In this document: positions 9,529 to 19,294 of the stretch, piece after piece
Numbering within the stretch: position 1 is the stretch's first letter
How the letters are laid out: each line of letters starts with the position of its first letter
Source of the DNA: Comamonadaceae bacterium
Lineage (GTDB): Bacteria; Pseudomonadota; Gammaproteobacteria; Burkholderiales; Burkholderiaceae_C
Direction: 5' to 3'
Assembly (NCBI GenBank): GCA_947375135.1
Contig: CANCER010000013.1
Location: forward strand, 30,974 to 94,973
Length of the DNA: 64,000 nucleotides
Notes under the pieces: generated by a model
Told to the model about the DNA's origin: nothing
The model's input: only the letters and a program-made list of their open reading frames with translations
Database searches by the model: none
Made by a program: the position numbers and the translations under genes

Positions 9529-11367
9529 ATGCGCCTTGACACCCTGCCCGCAGCCGTGGCCCGGTGGCTGGCGCCCGGCCGCAGTGCCCTGCTGCTGGCC
9601 GCGCTGCTTGGCGTGGCCCTGCAGGGCCACGCCTGGGAACTGGCACAACCGGAACGCTCCAGCGGCGTGGTCGAGAAACCCGGCTGGACCACGCACAGCT
9701 ATGCCGTTGCCGCCGCCAACCCGCTGGCAACGCAGGCCGGCCTGGAGATTTTGCAGGCTGGTGGCAGCGCGGTGGATGCGGCCATCGCCGTGCAAATGGT
9801 GCTGGCGCTGGTGGAGCCACAGTCCAGCGGCATCGGTGGCGGTGCGTTCCTGGTCCACCACGACGGCCAGGTGACCCGGGCCTATGACGGGCGCGAAACC
9901 GCACCCGCACGGGCCACGCCCCAACTGTTTCTGGACGCCGGCGGCAAGGCCTTGCCCTTCATGGCCGCGGTGGTGGGTGGCCGCTCGGTCGGGGTCCCCG
10001 GTGTTTTGCGCATGTTGTTTCTGGCGCACCAACAGCACGGCAAACTGACCTGGAGGGCCCTGTTCCAGCCGGCCATCCGGCTGGCCACAGCGGGCTTTGC
10101 CATCAGCCCGCGCATGGCCGCCCTGCTTGCAGCCGAGGTGGCACTCAAGTCCGATCCGGATGCGCTGGCCTACTTTTTCGATCCCCAAGGAAGGCCCTGG
10201 CCTGCCGGCCACCTGTTGCGCAATCCCGAACTGGCCGAGGTGATGCAAGCCATCGCAGACCAGGGGCCGGATGCGCTGATGAAGGGCGAGGTCGCCCAGG
10301 CGCTGGTGCACAAGGTGCAAGCGCATCCCAATGCCGGCACGCTGTCGCTGGAAGATCTGGCCGCCTACCAAGCCGTGCTGCGAGAGCCTCTGTGTTTTGA
10401 CTATGCAGTCGCCGCCACCGTGCGGACCTACCGCATCTGCGGCATGCCGCCCCCCGGCTCCGGCACGCTGGCCCTGGGCCAAATACTGGGTATCTTGAAT
10501 GCCACGCCGGGCGCCGACCTGCCACTGGTGCAAGGCCAGCCCGGCGCGCCATGGCTGCACCGCTACACCGAGGCCGCGCGCCTGGCCTTTGCCGACAGGG
10601 CCCGGTATGTGGCGGACCCGGCCTTTGTGGCCGCACCGGCGGGCCACTGGGAAAGCCTGCTGGCCCCCGCCTACCTGACGGAACGGGCCCGCGCGATCGC
10701 GCCCGACGGCCCCGGCATGAAAGCGGTACTGCCCGGCGTTCCGGGGCCACTCCAGGTCAGCTACGCCGCCATGCCGGACCAAACGGAGCACGGCACATCC
10801 CATATTTCCATCATCGATGCCTATGGCAACGCGCTGGCCATGACCAGCACGATCGAAGACGGCTGGGGCGCGCGGCTGATGGTCAATCGTGGCAAGGGGC
10901 TGCGCGGCGGCTTTTTGCTCAACAACCAGCTAACCGACTTCAGCTTTGAGCCCACGGGTGCCGACGGCCAACCCGTGGCCAACCGCGTGGAGGCGGGCAA
11001 GCGCCCGCGCTCGTCCATGTCGCCGGTGCTGGTTTTCGACAAGACTACGGGCCAGTTGCGCATCAGCGCCGGCAGCCCGGGCGGCGCCTTCATCATCCAC
11101 TTCACCGCCAAAACGCTGCTGGGCCTGCTGAACTGGGACTTGACACCGCAACAGGCCATTGCATTGCCGAATTTCGGCACCCTGGGTGGCCCGCTTTTTC
11201 TGGAACAGGACCGTTTCAGCGCTGCCACCCTCACCGACTTGCGCGCGCGCGGGCACACGGTGGTGGAGACACCGCTGCCCAGCGGCCTGCAGGCCTTGCA
11301 ACGACAGCCCGGTTATTTACAGGGCGGTGCCGACCCGCGCCGGGAAGGGCTGGTCCTGGGCGATTAA
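9529..11367 (+). CDS. ggt: Gamma-glutamyltransferase
   Basis: Periplasmic N-terminal-nucleophile enzyme that hydrolyses or transfers the gamma-glutamyl group of glutathione and related peptides. Its 612 residues include a signal-like segment (about residues 15-36, ending GHAWE). The large subunit has the AANPLATQAGLEIL and GGGAFLVHH regions. The autoprocessing site is HGTSHIS with Thr423 as predicted nucleophile. The small subunit contains LNNQLTDFSF and, further on, RPRSSMSPVLVFD, typical of the family. It follows the AhpD-like gene by 3 bases, a thiol/peroxide-themed pairing. It takes the place upstream of dnaG where rpsU lies in the classical operon. Confidence 0.93.
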   Translation: MRLDTLPAAVARWLAPGRSALLLAALLGVALQGHAWELAQPERSSGVVEKPGWTTHSYAVAAANPLATQAGLEILQAGGSAVDAAIAVQMVLALVEPQSSGIGGGAFLVHHDGQVTRAYDGRETAPARATPQLFLDAGGKALPFMAAVVGGRSVGVPGVLRMLFLAHQQHGKLTWRALFQPAIRLATAGFAISPRMAALLAAEVALKSDPDALAYFFDPQGRPWPAGHLLRNPELAEVMQAIADQGPDALMKGEVAQALVHKVQAHPNAGTLSLEDLAAYQAVLREPLCFDYAVAATVRTYRICGMPPPGSGTLALGQILGILNATPGADLPLVQGQPGAPWLHRYTEAARLAFADRARYVADPAFVAAPAGHWESLLAPAYLTERARAIAPDGPGMKAVLPGVPGPLQVSYAAMPDQTEHGTSHISIIDAYGNALAMTSTIEDGWGARLMVNRGKGLRGGFLLNNQLTDFSFEPTGADGQPVANRVEAGKRPRSSMSPVLVFDKTTGQLRISAGSPGGAFIIHFTAKTLLGLLNWDLTPQQAIALPNFGTLGGPLFLEQDRFSAATLTDLRARGHTVVETPLPSGLQALQRQPGYLQGGADPRREGLVLGD

Positions 11368-11383
11368 GCTCTCGCGTTCAATC

Positions 11384-13288
11384 ATGGCAATTCCCCAAAC
11401 ATTTATTCAGGAACTGGTCGCACGTGCCGACGTGGTGGAGATCGTCGGCCGCTATGTGCCCTTGAAGAAGGCCGGCGCCAACTTCATGGGCCTGTGCCCC
11501 TTCCACGGCGAGAAGTCGCCCTCGTTCTCCGTCAGTCCCACCAAACAGTTCTACCACTGCTTTGGCTGCGGCAAAAACGGCAACGCCATCAGCTTTTTGA
11601 TGGACCACGCCGGTATGAGCTTCATCGAAGCCGTCAAAGACCTGGCCCAGCAATACGGCATGCAAGTGCCGGAAGAAGAAGGCACGCCGCAGGACCGGGC
11701 CCGCGCCCAGGAGCAGCGCGAGAAGCAGCACACCTTGACCAGCGTACTGGAGCAGGCTGGTGATGCCTACCGCAAGGCGCTGAAAGATTCGCCCCGCGCC
11801 ATTGCCTACTTCAAGGGCCGGGGCCTTTCGGGCGAGGTTGCCAAGCAGTTTGGTCTGGGCTATGCGCCCGAGGGCTGGCGCAGCCTGGCCAGCGTGTTTC
11901 CGCACTACGACGACCCGCTGCTGGTCGAAAGTGGGCTGGTCATCAGCAATGTGGAAGAGGACGGCGGCGAGGAGAAGCGCTACGACCGTTTCCGCGATCG
12001 TGTCATGTTCCCGATCCGCAACATCAAGGGCGAGTGCATCGGTTTTGGCGGCCGTGTTCTGGGTGACGACAAGCCCAAGTACCTGAACTCACCGGAAACC
12101 CCGGTATTCAGCAAGGGCCGCGAACTCTACGGCCTGTTTGAAGCCCGCTCCGCCCTGCGCGACCAGGGCTATGTGCTGGTCACCGAGGGCTATATGGACG
12201 TGGTCGCCCTGGCGCAGCTGGGCTTTCCCAACGCGGTAGCCACGCTGGGCACCGCCTGCACGGCCGAGCATGTGCAAAAGCTGTTCCGCTTTACCGATGC
12301 GGTGGTGTTCAGTTTTGATGGCGACGCCGCCGGCCAGCGCGCCGCGCGCAAGGCGCTGGACGGCGCCCTGCCCTACGCCACAGACGTGCGCAGCATCAAG
12401 TTCCTGTTTTTGCCCACGGAGCACGATCCCGACAGCTTTATCCGTGCCAATGGCCGCGAAGCCTTTGCCCGCTATGTGTCCGAGGCCACACCCTTGAGCC
12501 GCTTTCTGATCGAGTCCGCGCGCGAGGGCCTGGACCTCAACAGCGCCGAGGGCCGTGCGCACCTCTCCAGCAACGCCAAGCCACTGTGGTCCGCCATGCC
12601 CGATGGTGCCCTCAAGATGCAGCTGCTGGGCGAAATTGCCGACCTGGTGCAGCTCACCGGACGCGAACTGTCCGCGCTGTGGAATCCGGCCGCCGCCGCC
12701 GCGACCAAACCGGCGCGCGATGGCGGCTGGCGCAAGAACAAAGGCGACTTTGGCCAAAGCAACGCAGACCGCAGCGGTTGGGGCCAGGCAAGCTCCTATG
12801 GTGCGTTTGGCGGCCGCTCCGCCCGACCCGGCGGGCGCTCCCAGCCGGCCAGCCGGGCCGACCATGCGACGCGCATTCTGATGGGTCAGTCGGTTTTGTG
12901 GAACACCCTGAGCAATGAAGACCATGCCCTTTTGTGCGAACTGCCCGAGCCCCACGGCCCCCTGCTGGCCTGGCTGGAAGGGCAATTACACGAACACGGC
13001 GCCCTGCCCTGGGAGGCCTTGCGCGAGGCCTTGACGGGACACGCGGGCGAAGAATTGGCACTGCGGCTGATGTCCGGCCCGGCCATTCCGGTGCAACCCG
13101 AAAGCGAATCGGCGCCCGAACTGCGCGACCTGCTCCACCGCATGCTGATAGACCGCCTCAAGCAGCAGGAAACCGAGGCCATCGAGGCTTCCAAGGCCGA
13201 TCCGCAGGCTTTGCTGCGCTACCGTGAACTCCAGACACGCCGGCTGCAACTGGAAAAAGTGCAATCCGAAGGTATAATCCAAGGCTGA
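11384..13288 (+). CDS. dnaG: DNA primase
   Basis: Primase of 634 residues that makes RNA primers for replication. The start at MAIPQTFIQELVARAD is fixed by the family N-terminus. The zinc-binding domain has Cys38, His41, Cys59 and Cys62. The catalytic domain follows, with toprim motifs VTEGYMDVVALAQ and SFDGDAAGQRAARKALD. A glycine/serine-rich linker (about residues 450-500) leads to the C-terminal DnaB-interacting helices. The gene begins 16 bases after ggt with no terminator seen. Its last codons contain a perfect TATAAT at 13273-13278 that may serve rpoD. Confidence 0.96.
   Translation: MAIPQTFIQELVARADVVEIVGRYVPLKKAGANFMGLCPFHGEKSPSFSVSPTKQFYHCFGCGKNGNAISFLMDHAGMSFIEAVKDLAQQYGMQVPEEEGTPQDRARAQEQREKQHTLTSVLEQAGDAYRKALKDSPRAIAYFKGRGLSGEVAKQFGLGYAPEGWRSLASVFPHYDDPLLVESGLVISNVEEDGGEEKRYDRFRDRVMFPIRNIKGECIGFGGRVLGDDKPKYLNSPETPVFSKGRELYGLFEARSALRDQGYVLVTEGYMDVVALAQLGFPNAVATLGTACTAEHVQKLFRFTDAVVFSFDGDAAGQRAARKALDGALPYATDVRSIKFLFLPTEHDPDSFIRANGREAFARYVSEATPLSRFLIESAREGLDLNSAEGRAHLSSNAKPLWSAMPDGALKMQLLGEIADLVQLTGRELSALWNPAAAAATKPARDGGWRKNKGDFGQSNADRSGWGQASSYGAFGGRSARPGGRSQPASRADHATRILMGQSVLWNTLSNEDHALLCELPEPHGPLLAWLEGQLHEHGALPWEALREALTGHAGEELALRLMSGPAIPVQPESESAPELRDLLHRMLIDRLKQQETEAIEASKADPQALLRYRELQTRRLQLEKVQSEGIIQG
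13250..13278 (+). promoter_or_regulatory. Candidate sigma-70 promoter for rpoD inside the dnaG 3' end
   Basis: A perfect -10 hexamer TATAAT (13273-13278) is preceded at 17 bases by a weak -35 CTGGAA (13250-13255, 3 of 6). It would give a leader of roughly 215 bases before rpoD. Internal promoters at the dnaG end are known in other macromolecular-synthesis operons. The call rests mainly on the -10. Confidence 0.4.
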
Positions 13289-13502
13289 TCAGGCAAGAGC
13301 GACAGCAACACCTCCGGGCCAGGCCATATGCAGACACCGTTCGCAGCAGGCCACCTCACCGCAAGGATTGCATTCCAAATGTTCGCCCTCACATCTTGCC
13401 GTGGGACTTTCCTTCCCTACCCTGCCACCTGAGGCGCCTGAGGCGACCGGGTTGGCGTTTGACCCGTCTGCTCGAATTGTTTTGATGTCCTGAGGTTTTC
13501 GC
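13289..13502 (+). other. Leader region between dnaG and rpoD
   Basis: About 214 bases without a supportable gene. A second, weaker promoter-like pair (TTGACC at 13459-13464 with TTGATG 17 bases on) lies close to rpoD. The GAGG at about 13492 acts as ribosome site for rpoD. No terminator is visible, so read-through from dnaG is possible. Confidence 0.35.
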
Positions 13503-15803
13503 ATGCCCGTTCAAAAATCAGCCAAGCCAGCCACCAACGCCGTCCCGTCCGCCAGCAAAGCGCCGACCAAGACCGAAAAGAAAGCCGCACCTGTGTCCAC
13601 ATCCAAAGCCGCTCTGAAAGCCGCAGCCGACGAACTTCTGGCAAAGAAAAAGCCGGGTCGCCCGCCCAAAGCCGCCGCCACTGAATCCAGCGATACAGCC
13701 ACCGGTGCCAAGCGCGGTCGCAAGCCAAAGGCTGCCACTGCCGCAGCCAAGAGCGGTGGAGACGGTGAAGACATGGATATGTCCGACATCGAAGCGGACC
13801 TGGCCGGTGAGCCCGAAGCCGCAACCACCGTCACCGCAACCGGTGAAAAGGTCAAGCCGCTGCGCATGAAAATCAGCAAGGCCAAAGAACGCGCCTTGAT
13901 GAAAGAGTTTGGTCTGGACGAGACCGTGCTGTCCGAAGAAGACATGGCCAAGCGCCGCGCGCGCCTGAAGGCCCTGATCACCCTGGGCAAGACCCGCGGC
14001 TACCTGACGCACGGCGAAATTTCCGACCATCTGCCCGACAAGCTGGTCGATGCCGAAACGCTGGAAGTCGTGATCTCCATGTTGAACGACATGGGTGTCG
14101 CGGTCTACGAACAGACCCCGGATGCGGAAACCCTGTTGCTCAACAACAATGTGTCCACCGCCGCCACGGTAGAAGAAGCCGAAGAAGAAGCCGAAGCCGC
14201 CCTGTCCACCGTGGACAGCGAGTTCGGCCGCACCACCGACCCGGTGCGCATGTATATGCGTGAAATGGGCACGGTTGAACTGCTGACCCGCGAAGGCGAA
14301 ATTGAAATCGCCAAGCGCATCGAAGGCGGCCTGATGGCCATGATGGAGGCGATCAGCAAGTCGCCCGCCACCATCGCCGAAATCCTGCGCCTGGGCGAAG
14401 ACATCCGCGAAGGCAAGGTGGTCATCACCACCATCGTCGACGGTTTCTCCAACCCCAACGAGGCCGATGACTATGTGGCCGAAGAAGACTTCGACGAGTT
14501 CGACGAGAACGATGACGACGACGGCAAGGGCGGCTCCAAGGCGCTGACCAAGAAGCTCGAAGAGTTAAAGAAACAGGCGCTGGAACGCTTCGACAAGCTG
14601 CGCGAACTGTTCGAAAAAATCCACAAGATCTATGACAAGGAAGGCTACGGCACGCCTGCCTACGTCAAGACCCAGAATGCGCTGAGCGAAGAGCTGATGA
14701 CCATCCGCTTCACCGCCAAGGCGATTGAGAAGCTGTGCGACATGGTGCGCGGCCAGGTGGATGATGTGCGCAAGATGGAGCGCGAACTGCGTCGCATCAT
14801 CGTCGACAAGTGCGGCTACTCCCAGGAAAACTTCATTGCCGAATTCAGCGGCCGCGACAAAAACAACCAGCCGGTTGCCAGCAACCTGCTGAACCTGAAG
14901 TGGATCGAAAAGCAAGCCGCCGCCGGCAAACCCTGGTCTGCCGTCATGGGTCGCAACATTCCGCCGGTGCAGGATCTGCAGCAAAAGCTGACCGATCTGC
15001 AGTCCCGCGTGGTCGTGCCCCTGGCCCAGCTGAAAGACATCAACAAGCGCATGAACTCGGGCGAATCGTCCAGCCGTGCGGCCAAGAAAGAGATGATCGA
15101 GGCCAATCTGCGCCTGGTGATCTCGATTGCCAAGAAGTACACCAACCGCGGCCTGCAGTTCCTGGATCTGATCCAGGAAGGCAACATCGGTCTGATGAAG
15201 GCCGTGGACAAGTTCGAATACCGCCGCGGCTACAAGTTCTCGACCTACGCCACCTGGTGGATTCGCCAGGCCATTACCCGCTCGATTGCGGACCAGGCGC
15301 GCACCATCCGGATTCCGGTGCACATGATCGAAACCATCAACAAGATGAACCGCATCAGCCGCCAGCACCTGCAGGAGTTCGGCTTTGAGCCCGATGCCTC
15401 CGTGTTGGCCGAGAAGATGGAGATCCCGGAAGACAAGATCCGCAAGATCATGAAGATCGCCAAAGAGCCGATCTCCATGGAAACCCCCATCGGTGACGAT
15501 GACGACAGCCACCTGGGTGACTTCATTGAGGACGGTGCCAACACCGCCCCCATGGAAGCCGCCATGCAGGCCGGTCTGCGCGATGTGGTCAAGGACATCC
15601 TCGACAGCCTGACGCCGCGCGAAGCCAAGGTGCTGCGCATGCGCTTCGGTATCGAAATGACGTCCGACCACACGCTGGAAGAAGTGGGCAAGCAGTTTGA
15701 CGTGACGCGTGAGCGCATCCGCCAGATTGAAGCCAAGGCTTTGCGCAAACTGAAACATCCAAGTCGCTCCGACAAACTGCGTAGCTTCACCGACACGCTG
15801 TAA
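13503..15803 (+). CDS. rpoD: RNA polymerase primary sigma factor RpoD (sigma-70)
   Basis: Housekeeping sigma factor, 766 residues, longer than the 613 of E. coli. Residues 1 to about 115 are a lysine/alanine/proline-rich extension holding two AT-hook-like motifs ([10 protein letters not shown] and [10 protein letters not shown]). Then come region 1.1, region 1.2 ([13 protein letters not shown]), an acidic non-conserved insert ([10 protein letters not shown]), region 2 ([18 protein letters not shown], with [16 protein letters not shown] for -10 recognition), region 3 and region 4 ([14 protein letters not shown] and the helix-turn-helix [17 protein letters not shown]). A strong terminator follows the stop by 7 bases. 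The long N-terminus is typical of betaproteobacterial RpoD, but its function is not established. Confidence 0.97.
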   Translation: MPVQKSAKPATNAVPSASKAPTKTEKKAAPVSTSKAALKAAADELLAKKKPGRPPKAAATESSDTATGAKRGRKPKAATAAAKSGGDGEDMDMSDIEADLAGEPEAATTVTATGEKVKPLRMKISKAKERALMKEFGLDETVLSEEDMAKRRARLKALITLGKTRGYLTHGEISDHLPDKLVDAETLEVVISMLNDMGVAVYEQTPDAETLLLNNNVSTAATVEEAEEEAEAALSTVDSEFGRTTDPVRMYMREMGTVELLTREGEIEIAKRIEGGLMAMMEAISKSPATIAEILRLGEDIREGKVVITTIVDGFSNPNEADDYVAEEDFDEFDENDDDDGKGGSKALTKKLEELKKQALERFDKLRELFEKIHKIYDKEGYGTPAYVKTQNALSEELMTIRFTAKAIEKLCDMVRGQVDDVRKMERELRRIIVDKCGYSQENFIAEFSGRDKNNQPVASNLLNLKWIEKQAAAGKPWSAVMGRNIPPVQDLQQKLTDLQSRVVVPLAQLKDINKRMNSGESSSRAAKKEMIEANLRLVISIAKKYTNRGLQFLDLIQEGNIGLMKAVDKFEYRRGYKFSTYATWWIRQAITRSIADQARTIRIPVHMIETINKMNRISRQHLQEFGFEPDASVLAEKMEIPEDKIRKIMKIAKEPISMETPIGDDDDSHLGDFIEDGANTAPMEAAMQAGLRDVVKDILDSLTPREAKVLRMRFGIEMTSDHTLEEVGKQFDVTRERIRQIEAKALRKLKHPSRSDKLRSFTDTL

Positions 15804-15810
15804 TAGGAAA

Positions 15811-15841
15811 CCAAGTGGGCTGTCAGCCCACTTTGGTTTTT
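15811..15841 (+). terminator. Rho-independent terminator of rpoD
   Basis: Stem of about 11 base pairs with one bulge (CCAAGTGGGCT pairing with AGCCCACTTTGG, 3-base loop) followed by a T run. It ends immediately before the ribosome site of pabBC, so pabBC needs its own promoter or read-through. Confidence 0.88.
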
Positions 15842-15852
15842 AGGAGCTTGAT

Positions 15853-17736
15853 TTGGACGATGTCTTTGTCCTGCTGGACGACTGCCACGCCACTGCGGCT
15901 GCGCCCAGCAGCAGGCTGTACAGCGGCTTTGTGCGCGAACACCGTTGCACCGATCCGCACACGCTGGATGCGCTCTGGCAGGCCGTCGCGGCCGACCAGC
16001 GCAAGGGGCTGCACGCCGCCATCTTCGCGGACTACGAATGGGGCTGCAAGCTGCAACAGGCCGGGCTGGCACAGGTCACCGCGCGGGACCGCAGCGCCTT
16101 GCGCGTGTTCATGTTTGAGAGGCTGCAGACGCTGGGCGCCGGGGCGGTGGCGCAATGGCTGGCGCAACAGGACGGCAGCGACACCCCCTCGCCTGCCGGC
16201 ATCTGCGATTTGCAAGCCGAAATCGACCAGGGGCAATTTGAAGCTGCCATCGCGCACATCCATGCGCTGATCCGCCGGGGCGAAACCTACCAGGTCAACT
16301 ACACCTTGCGCATGCGCGGCTCGCAATACGGCACACCCCTGGGGCTGTACCGGCGCCTGCGCGCCATGCAGCCGGTGGCCTTTGGCGCGCTGGCCTTGCT
16401 GCCCGGCATTTCCAGTGAATCCGCAAGCGCTGCAGACCAGTGGGTTTTGTCTTCATCGCCCGAACTGTTTGTGCGCAACACCGCAGGCCAACTCACGGCC
16501 CGCCCGATGAAGGGCACGGCCGCACGGCTTGCCGATCCGGAACGGGACCTTCAGCGCGCGCACTGGCTGGCCCACGACGCCAAGAACCGCTCCGAAAACG
16601 TGATGATCGTGGACCTGCTGCGCAACGACCTGGGCCGCATTTCAGAAACCGGTTCGGTCCAGGTGCCCACGCTGTTCGCCGTGGAAACGTACAAGACGGT
16701 GCACCAGATGACCTCCACGGTCACGTCCCGCTTGCGCACCGGTGTTCCATTCCCCGAGGTGCTGCGCGCCCTGTTCCCCTGTGGTTCGATTACCGGCGCA
16801 CCCAAGCTGCACACCATGGATTTGATTGCTGCCCTGGAATCCGGAGCCCGCGGCCTGTATTGCGGTGCGATAGGTTGGGTGGATGCCCCCACTGCCGGAT
16901 CCCCTGCCGGCGACTTTTGCCTGTCGGTGGCCATTCGCACCATCGTTCTGGGTGCAGAACAATCCGGGCGGCGTGCGGCCCTGCTCGGCGTGGGCAACGG
17001 CATCGTGATGGATTCGGATGCCGCAGAAGAATTTGCCGAAGTCCAGGCCAAGACGCGTTACCTGCGGGAAATGGAGCCCGGCTTAACGCTGTTTGAAACC
17101 CTGCGTGTGCAGCATGGACGCGCGGTGCGGCTGCCGCAGCATCTGCAGCGACTGCAAGCCAGCGCCCGGGCGTTGGGCTTTGCCTGCGATGCAGCAACGG
17201 TTGCCAACACATTGGCGGCGTACTTGCAGACTCTGGACCCGGCGCAGTCGTATCGCCTGCGCCTCGATCTGCAGCACAACGGTGACGTCCGTTTGCAGCA
17301 CAGCGTCCTCGGTGCCCGGGCCGTCGGCCCGGCCGGTTTGGTGCTCTCGGCCACCCCCGTGCCCGCACAGGAGGCGGCCCTGCTGAACCACAAGACCTCA
17401 CTGCGCAGCGCCTATGACGCAGCCATCCAGAAGGCAATCGCCTGCGAGGCCTTTGATGCTGTTTTTCTCAACGACCGGGGCGAGGTGTGCGAAGGTGCCC
17501 GCAGCAGCCTGTTCGTTCAATTGGACGGCCGCTGGTGGACACCACCGTTGCGGTGCGGCGTGCTGGCAGCGGTCATGCGCCAGCGTCTGCTGCAGCGCCA
17601 CCCGCAGATCGGTGAAAAAGCGCTCGGTCTGGACGACGTGCTGTCGGCGCAGGCGCTGGTGGTGTGCAGTTCGCTGCGTGGGCTGCAGCGTGCGCGGTGG
17701 CTCAGGGATGCGCACGGAAATGTGCTGCGCGTGTAA
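15853..17736 (+). CDS. pabBC: Bifunctional aminodeoxychorismate synthase component I / 4-amino-4-deoxychorismate lyase (PabB-PabC fusion)
   Basis: Two steps of p-aminobenzoate synthesis for folate in one 627-residue protein. Residues 1 to about 390 are the chorismate-binding PabB part, with PMKGTAARLADPERDL, ENVMIVDLLRNDLGRI and PCGSITGAPKLHTMDLI. Residues about 395-627 are the PabC aminotransferase-class-IV part beginning GLTLFETLRV, with likely PLP lysine Lys514 in NHKTS. The start is TTG; a TAGGAG six bases upstream makes it convincing. The gene starts about 10 bases after the rpoD terminator. The glutamine amidotransferase partner PabA is not in the window. Confidence 0.93.
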   Translation: MDDVFVLLDDCHATAAAPSSRLYSGFVREHRCTDPHTLDALWQAVAADQRKGLHAAIFADYEWGCKLQQAGLAQVTARDRSALRVFMFERLQTLGAGAVAQWLAQQDGSDTPSPAGICDLQAEIDQGQFEAAIAHIHALIRRGETYQVNYTLRMRGSQYGTPLGLYRRLRAMQPVAFGALALLPGISSESASAADQWVLSSSPELFVRNTAGQLTARPMKGTAARLADPERDLQRAHWLAHDAKNRSENVMIVDLLRNDLGRISETGSVQVPTLFAVETYKTVHQMTSTVTSRLRTGVPFPEVLRALFPCGSITGAPKLHTMDLIAALESGARGLYCGAIGWVDAPTAGSPAGDFCLSVAIRTIVLGAEQSGRRAALLGVGNGIVMDSDAAEEFAEVQAKTRYLREMEPGLTLFETLRVQHGRAVRLPQHLQRLQASARALGFACDAATVANTLAAYLQTLDPAQSYRLRLDLQHNGDVRLQHSVLGARAVGPAGLVLSATPVPAQEAALLNHKTSLRSAYDAAIQKAIACEAFDAVFLNDRGEVCEGARSSLFVQLDGRWWTPPLRCGVLAAVMRQRLLQRHPQIGEKALGLDDVLSAQALVVCSSLRGLQRARWLRDAHGNVLRV

Positions 17737-17782
17737 TTGCGATAAGCTGGCGCACGAACGGTTGCGAACAGGGGGTGCGTGC

Positions 17783-18094
17783 ATGGGTACCAAAGAATTG
17801 CTGGCCATGGGGCAGTTGCTCAGCCTGCTGGAGGCCCGCTACGCCATGCGGGTGCTCTGGGCGCTCAAAGACGGCCGTGCGCAAACCTTCCGTCTTTTGC
17901 AGGACAGTGTGGGCGGCATCACGCCCAACACCCTGAACACCCGCATCAAGGAGTTGCGTGAAGCCGGCCTGCTGACGCACGTCAGCGAAGGCTATTGCCT
18001 GACGCCGGTCGGTACCGAGTTCAGCAAGCGCCTGAGCGAATGGCCCGCCTTCGCGGCCCGCTGGGCTGGCGGCCAGCCCAAGCCACCCCAGTAG
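17783..18094 (+). CDS. HxlR-like winged-helix transcriptional regulator
   Basis: A 103-residue protein that is essentially one winged helix-turn-helix: ARYAMRVLWALKDGRA, then PNTLNTRIKELREAGLL as recognition helix, then a wing and LTPVGTEFSKRL. This is the HxlR pattern of small dimeric DNA-binding proteins. An in-frame opening continues upstream through pabBC, but the ATG at 17783 is the sensible start because it begins just before the fold. Target genes are not apparent; the FKBP gene follows 97 bases downstream. Confidence 0.78.
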   Translation: MGTKELLAMGQLLSLLEARYAMRVLWALKDGRAQTFRLLQDSVGGITPNTLNTRIKELREAGLLTHVSEGYCLTPVGTEFSKRLSEWPAFAARWAGGQPKPPQ

Positions 18095-18191
18095 CCGGTC
18101 TTGCCAGGCCTATGCGGCATAATTTAGGGTTGGCCCGTACCCGGTACTTCGCCGCGCGATAACGGACTCGCAACAACCCCAAGGAATATTC

Positions 18192-18539
18192 ATGCAAACC
18201 ACAGCAAGCGGACTTCAATATCTGGACACAGTAGAGGGCAGCGGAGCCCAGGCAGTAGCCGGCAACAGCGTCAAGGTGCATTACACCGGCTGGCTGTTTA
18301 ACGACGGCGTTCAGGGCGCCAAGTTCGACTCCAGCAAAGACCGCGGCGATCCGTTCGTGTTCAGCCTGGGCGCCGGCATGGTGATCAAGGGTTGGGACGA
18401 AGGCGTGGCCGGCATGAAGGTGGGCGGTGCGCGCACCCTGATCATCCCTGCAGCCCTGGGCTACGGTGCGCGTGGCGCAGGCGGCGTGATCCCCCCGAAC
18501 GCCACACTCAAGTTTGACGTGGAACTGCTGGCCGTCTAG
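18192..18539 (+). CDS. FKBP-type peptidyl-prolyl cis-trans isomerase
   Basis: Single-domain FKBP of 115 residues, without signal peptide, so probably cytoplasmic. It catalyses proline isomerisation during folding. Characteristic motifs are [45 protein letters not shown] and [26 protein letters not shown] precedes the ATG. It lies directly upstream of grpE-dnaK-dnaJ, a chaperone-themed neighbourhood, but the sigma-32 promoter between them suggests separate control. Confidence 0.93.
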   Translation: MQTTASGLQYLDTVEGSGAQAVAGNSVKVHYTGWLFNDGVQGAKFDSSKDRGDPFVFSLGAGMVIKGWDEGVAGMKVGGARTLIIPAALGYGARGAGGVIPPNATLKFDVELLAV

Positions 18540-18583
18540 GAAGCATCCCTGCCCCGGCCTTGCCCTTGCTGCAGGGAGGGGCT

Positions 18584-18611
18584 CTTGAAACCGGTTCGAT
18601 TGCCCCCAACT
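18584..18611 (+). promoter_or_regulatory. Sigma-32 (heat-shock) promoter of grpE
   Basis: CTTGAA at 18584-18589, a 14-base spacer, then CCCCAACT at 18604-18611. This matches the known RpoH consensus (CTTGAA, 13-15 bases, CCCCATNT) at all but one defined position. It lies about 45 bases before the grpE ATG, giving a short leader. Confidence 0.78.
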
Positions 18612-18655
18612 GCGGGGCATCGTTTTATTTGCAGCCTTCATTGCGACCCACCAGC

Positions 18656-19222
18656 ATGTCTGAACCAACCCACCCTACCGCCCCCGACCAAGACCAAGCC
18701 CCCGGCCAACCCAGTGCCGAAGAACTGGCCGCAGCCCTGAACGCCACCGAAGCCGATGCCATGGCCGCACTGCAGGCAGAGCTGGCCACACTCAAGGCCA
18801 AGAGCGCCGAGATGGCCGACCAGTACCTGCGCGCCAAGGCCGATGCAGAGAACGCCCGCCGCCGGGCCGAAGAAGAAATTTCCAAGGCACGCAAGTTTGC
18901 CGTGGAAGGCTTTGCGGATAGCCTGCTGCCCGTCGCTGACAGCCTGGAAGCGGGCCTGCTCATCAAGGACGCCAGCGCCGACCAGATCCGCGAAGGCGCC
19001 CAGGCCACGCTGCGCCAGTTGCTTGCTGCGCTGGAGCGCAACAAGGTGATCGCCATCAACCCCGAGCCCGGCGCCAAGTTTGACCCGCACCAACACCAGG
19101 CCATCAGCGTGGTGCCTTCCGAACTGGAAGCCAACACGGTGGTCAGCGTGCTGCAAAAAGGCTACTCCATCGTCGAGCGCGTTCTGCGCCCGGCGCTGGT
19201 GACAGTGGCAGCCGCCAAGTAA
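18656..19222 (+). CDS. grpE: Nucleotide exchange factor GrpE
   Basis: Nucleotide-exchange factor for DnaK, 188 residues from the MSEPTHP start (an in-frame upstream opening has no matching family sequence). An acidic, proline-rich tail (1 to about 30) leads into a long coiled-coil helix (about 35-95, including [19 protein letters not shown]). A C-terminal beta-wing domain follows, with the family signature [12 protein letters not shown] and [16 protein letters not shown]. Next gene is dnaK, 111 bases on. Confidence 0.95.
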   Translation: MSEPTHPTAPDQDQAPGQPSAEELAAALNATEADAMAALQAELATLKAKSAEMADQYLRAKADAENARRRAEEEISKARKFAVEGFADSLLPVADSLEAGLLIKDASADQIREGAQATLRQLLAALERNKVIAINPEPGAKFDPHQHQAISVVPSELEANTVVSVLQKGYSIVERVLRPALVTVAAAK

Positions 19223-19229
19223 GCACAGC

Positions 19230-19294
19230 GTGCGCTGAATCAGCGCACGAAAGAAGGGGCCGGTGGGCTTGAAAGCCGGCCATCAGCCCACACC
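19230..19294 (+). promoter_or_regulatory. grpE-dnaK intergenic hairpin and second sigma-32-like site
   Basis: A hairpin (GTGCGCT at 19230-19236 pairing with AGCGCAC at 19242-19248) follows the grpE stop without a T run, so it looks like an RNA-processing or stability element rather than a terminator. A perfect heat-shock -35 CTTGAA lies at 19268-19273, with only a partial -10 (GCCCACAC, 19286-19293). A dnaK-specific heat-shock promoter is possible but weaker than the one before grpE. Confidence 0.4.

Noticed and set aside
8926..10803. Minus-strand 625-codon open frame opposite the AhpD-like and ggt genes
   Set aside because: Antisense shadow; no family features, and both plus-strand genes have clear catalytic motifs.
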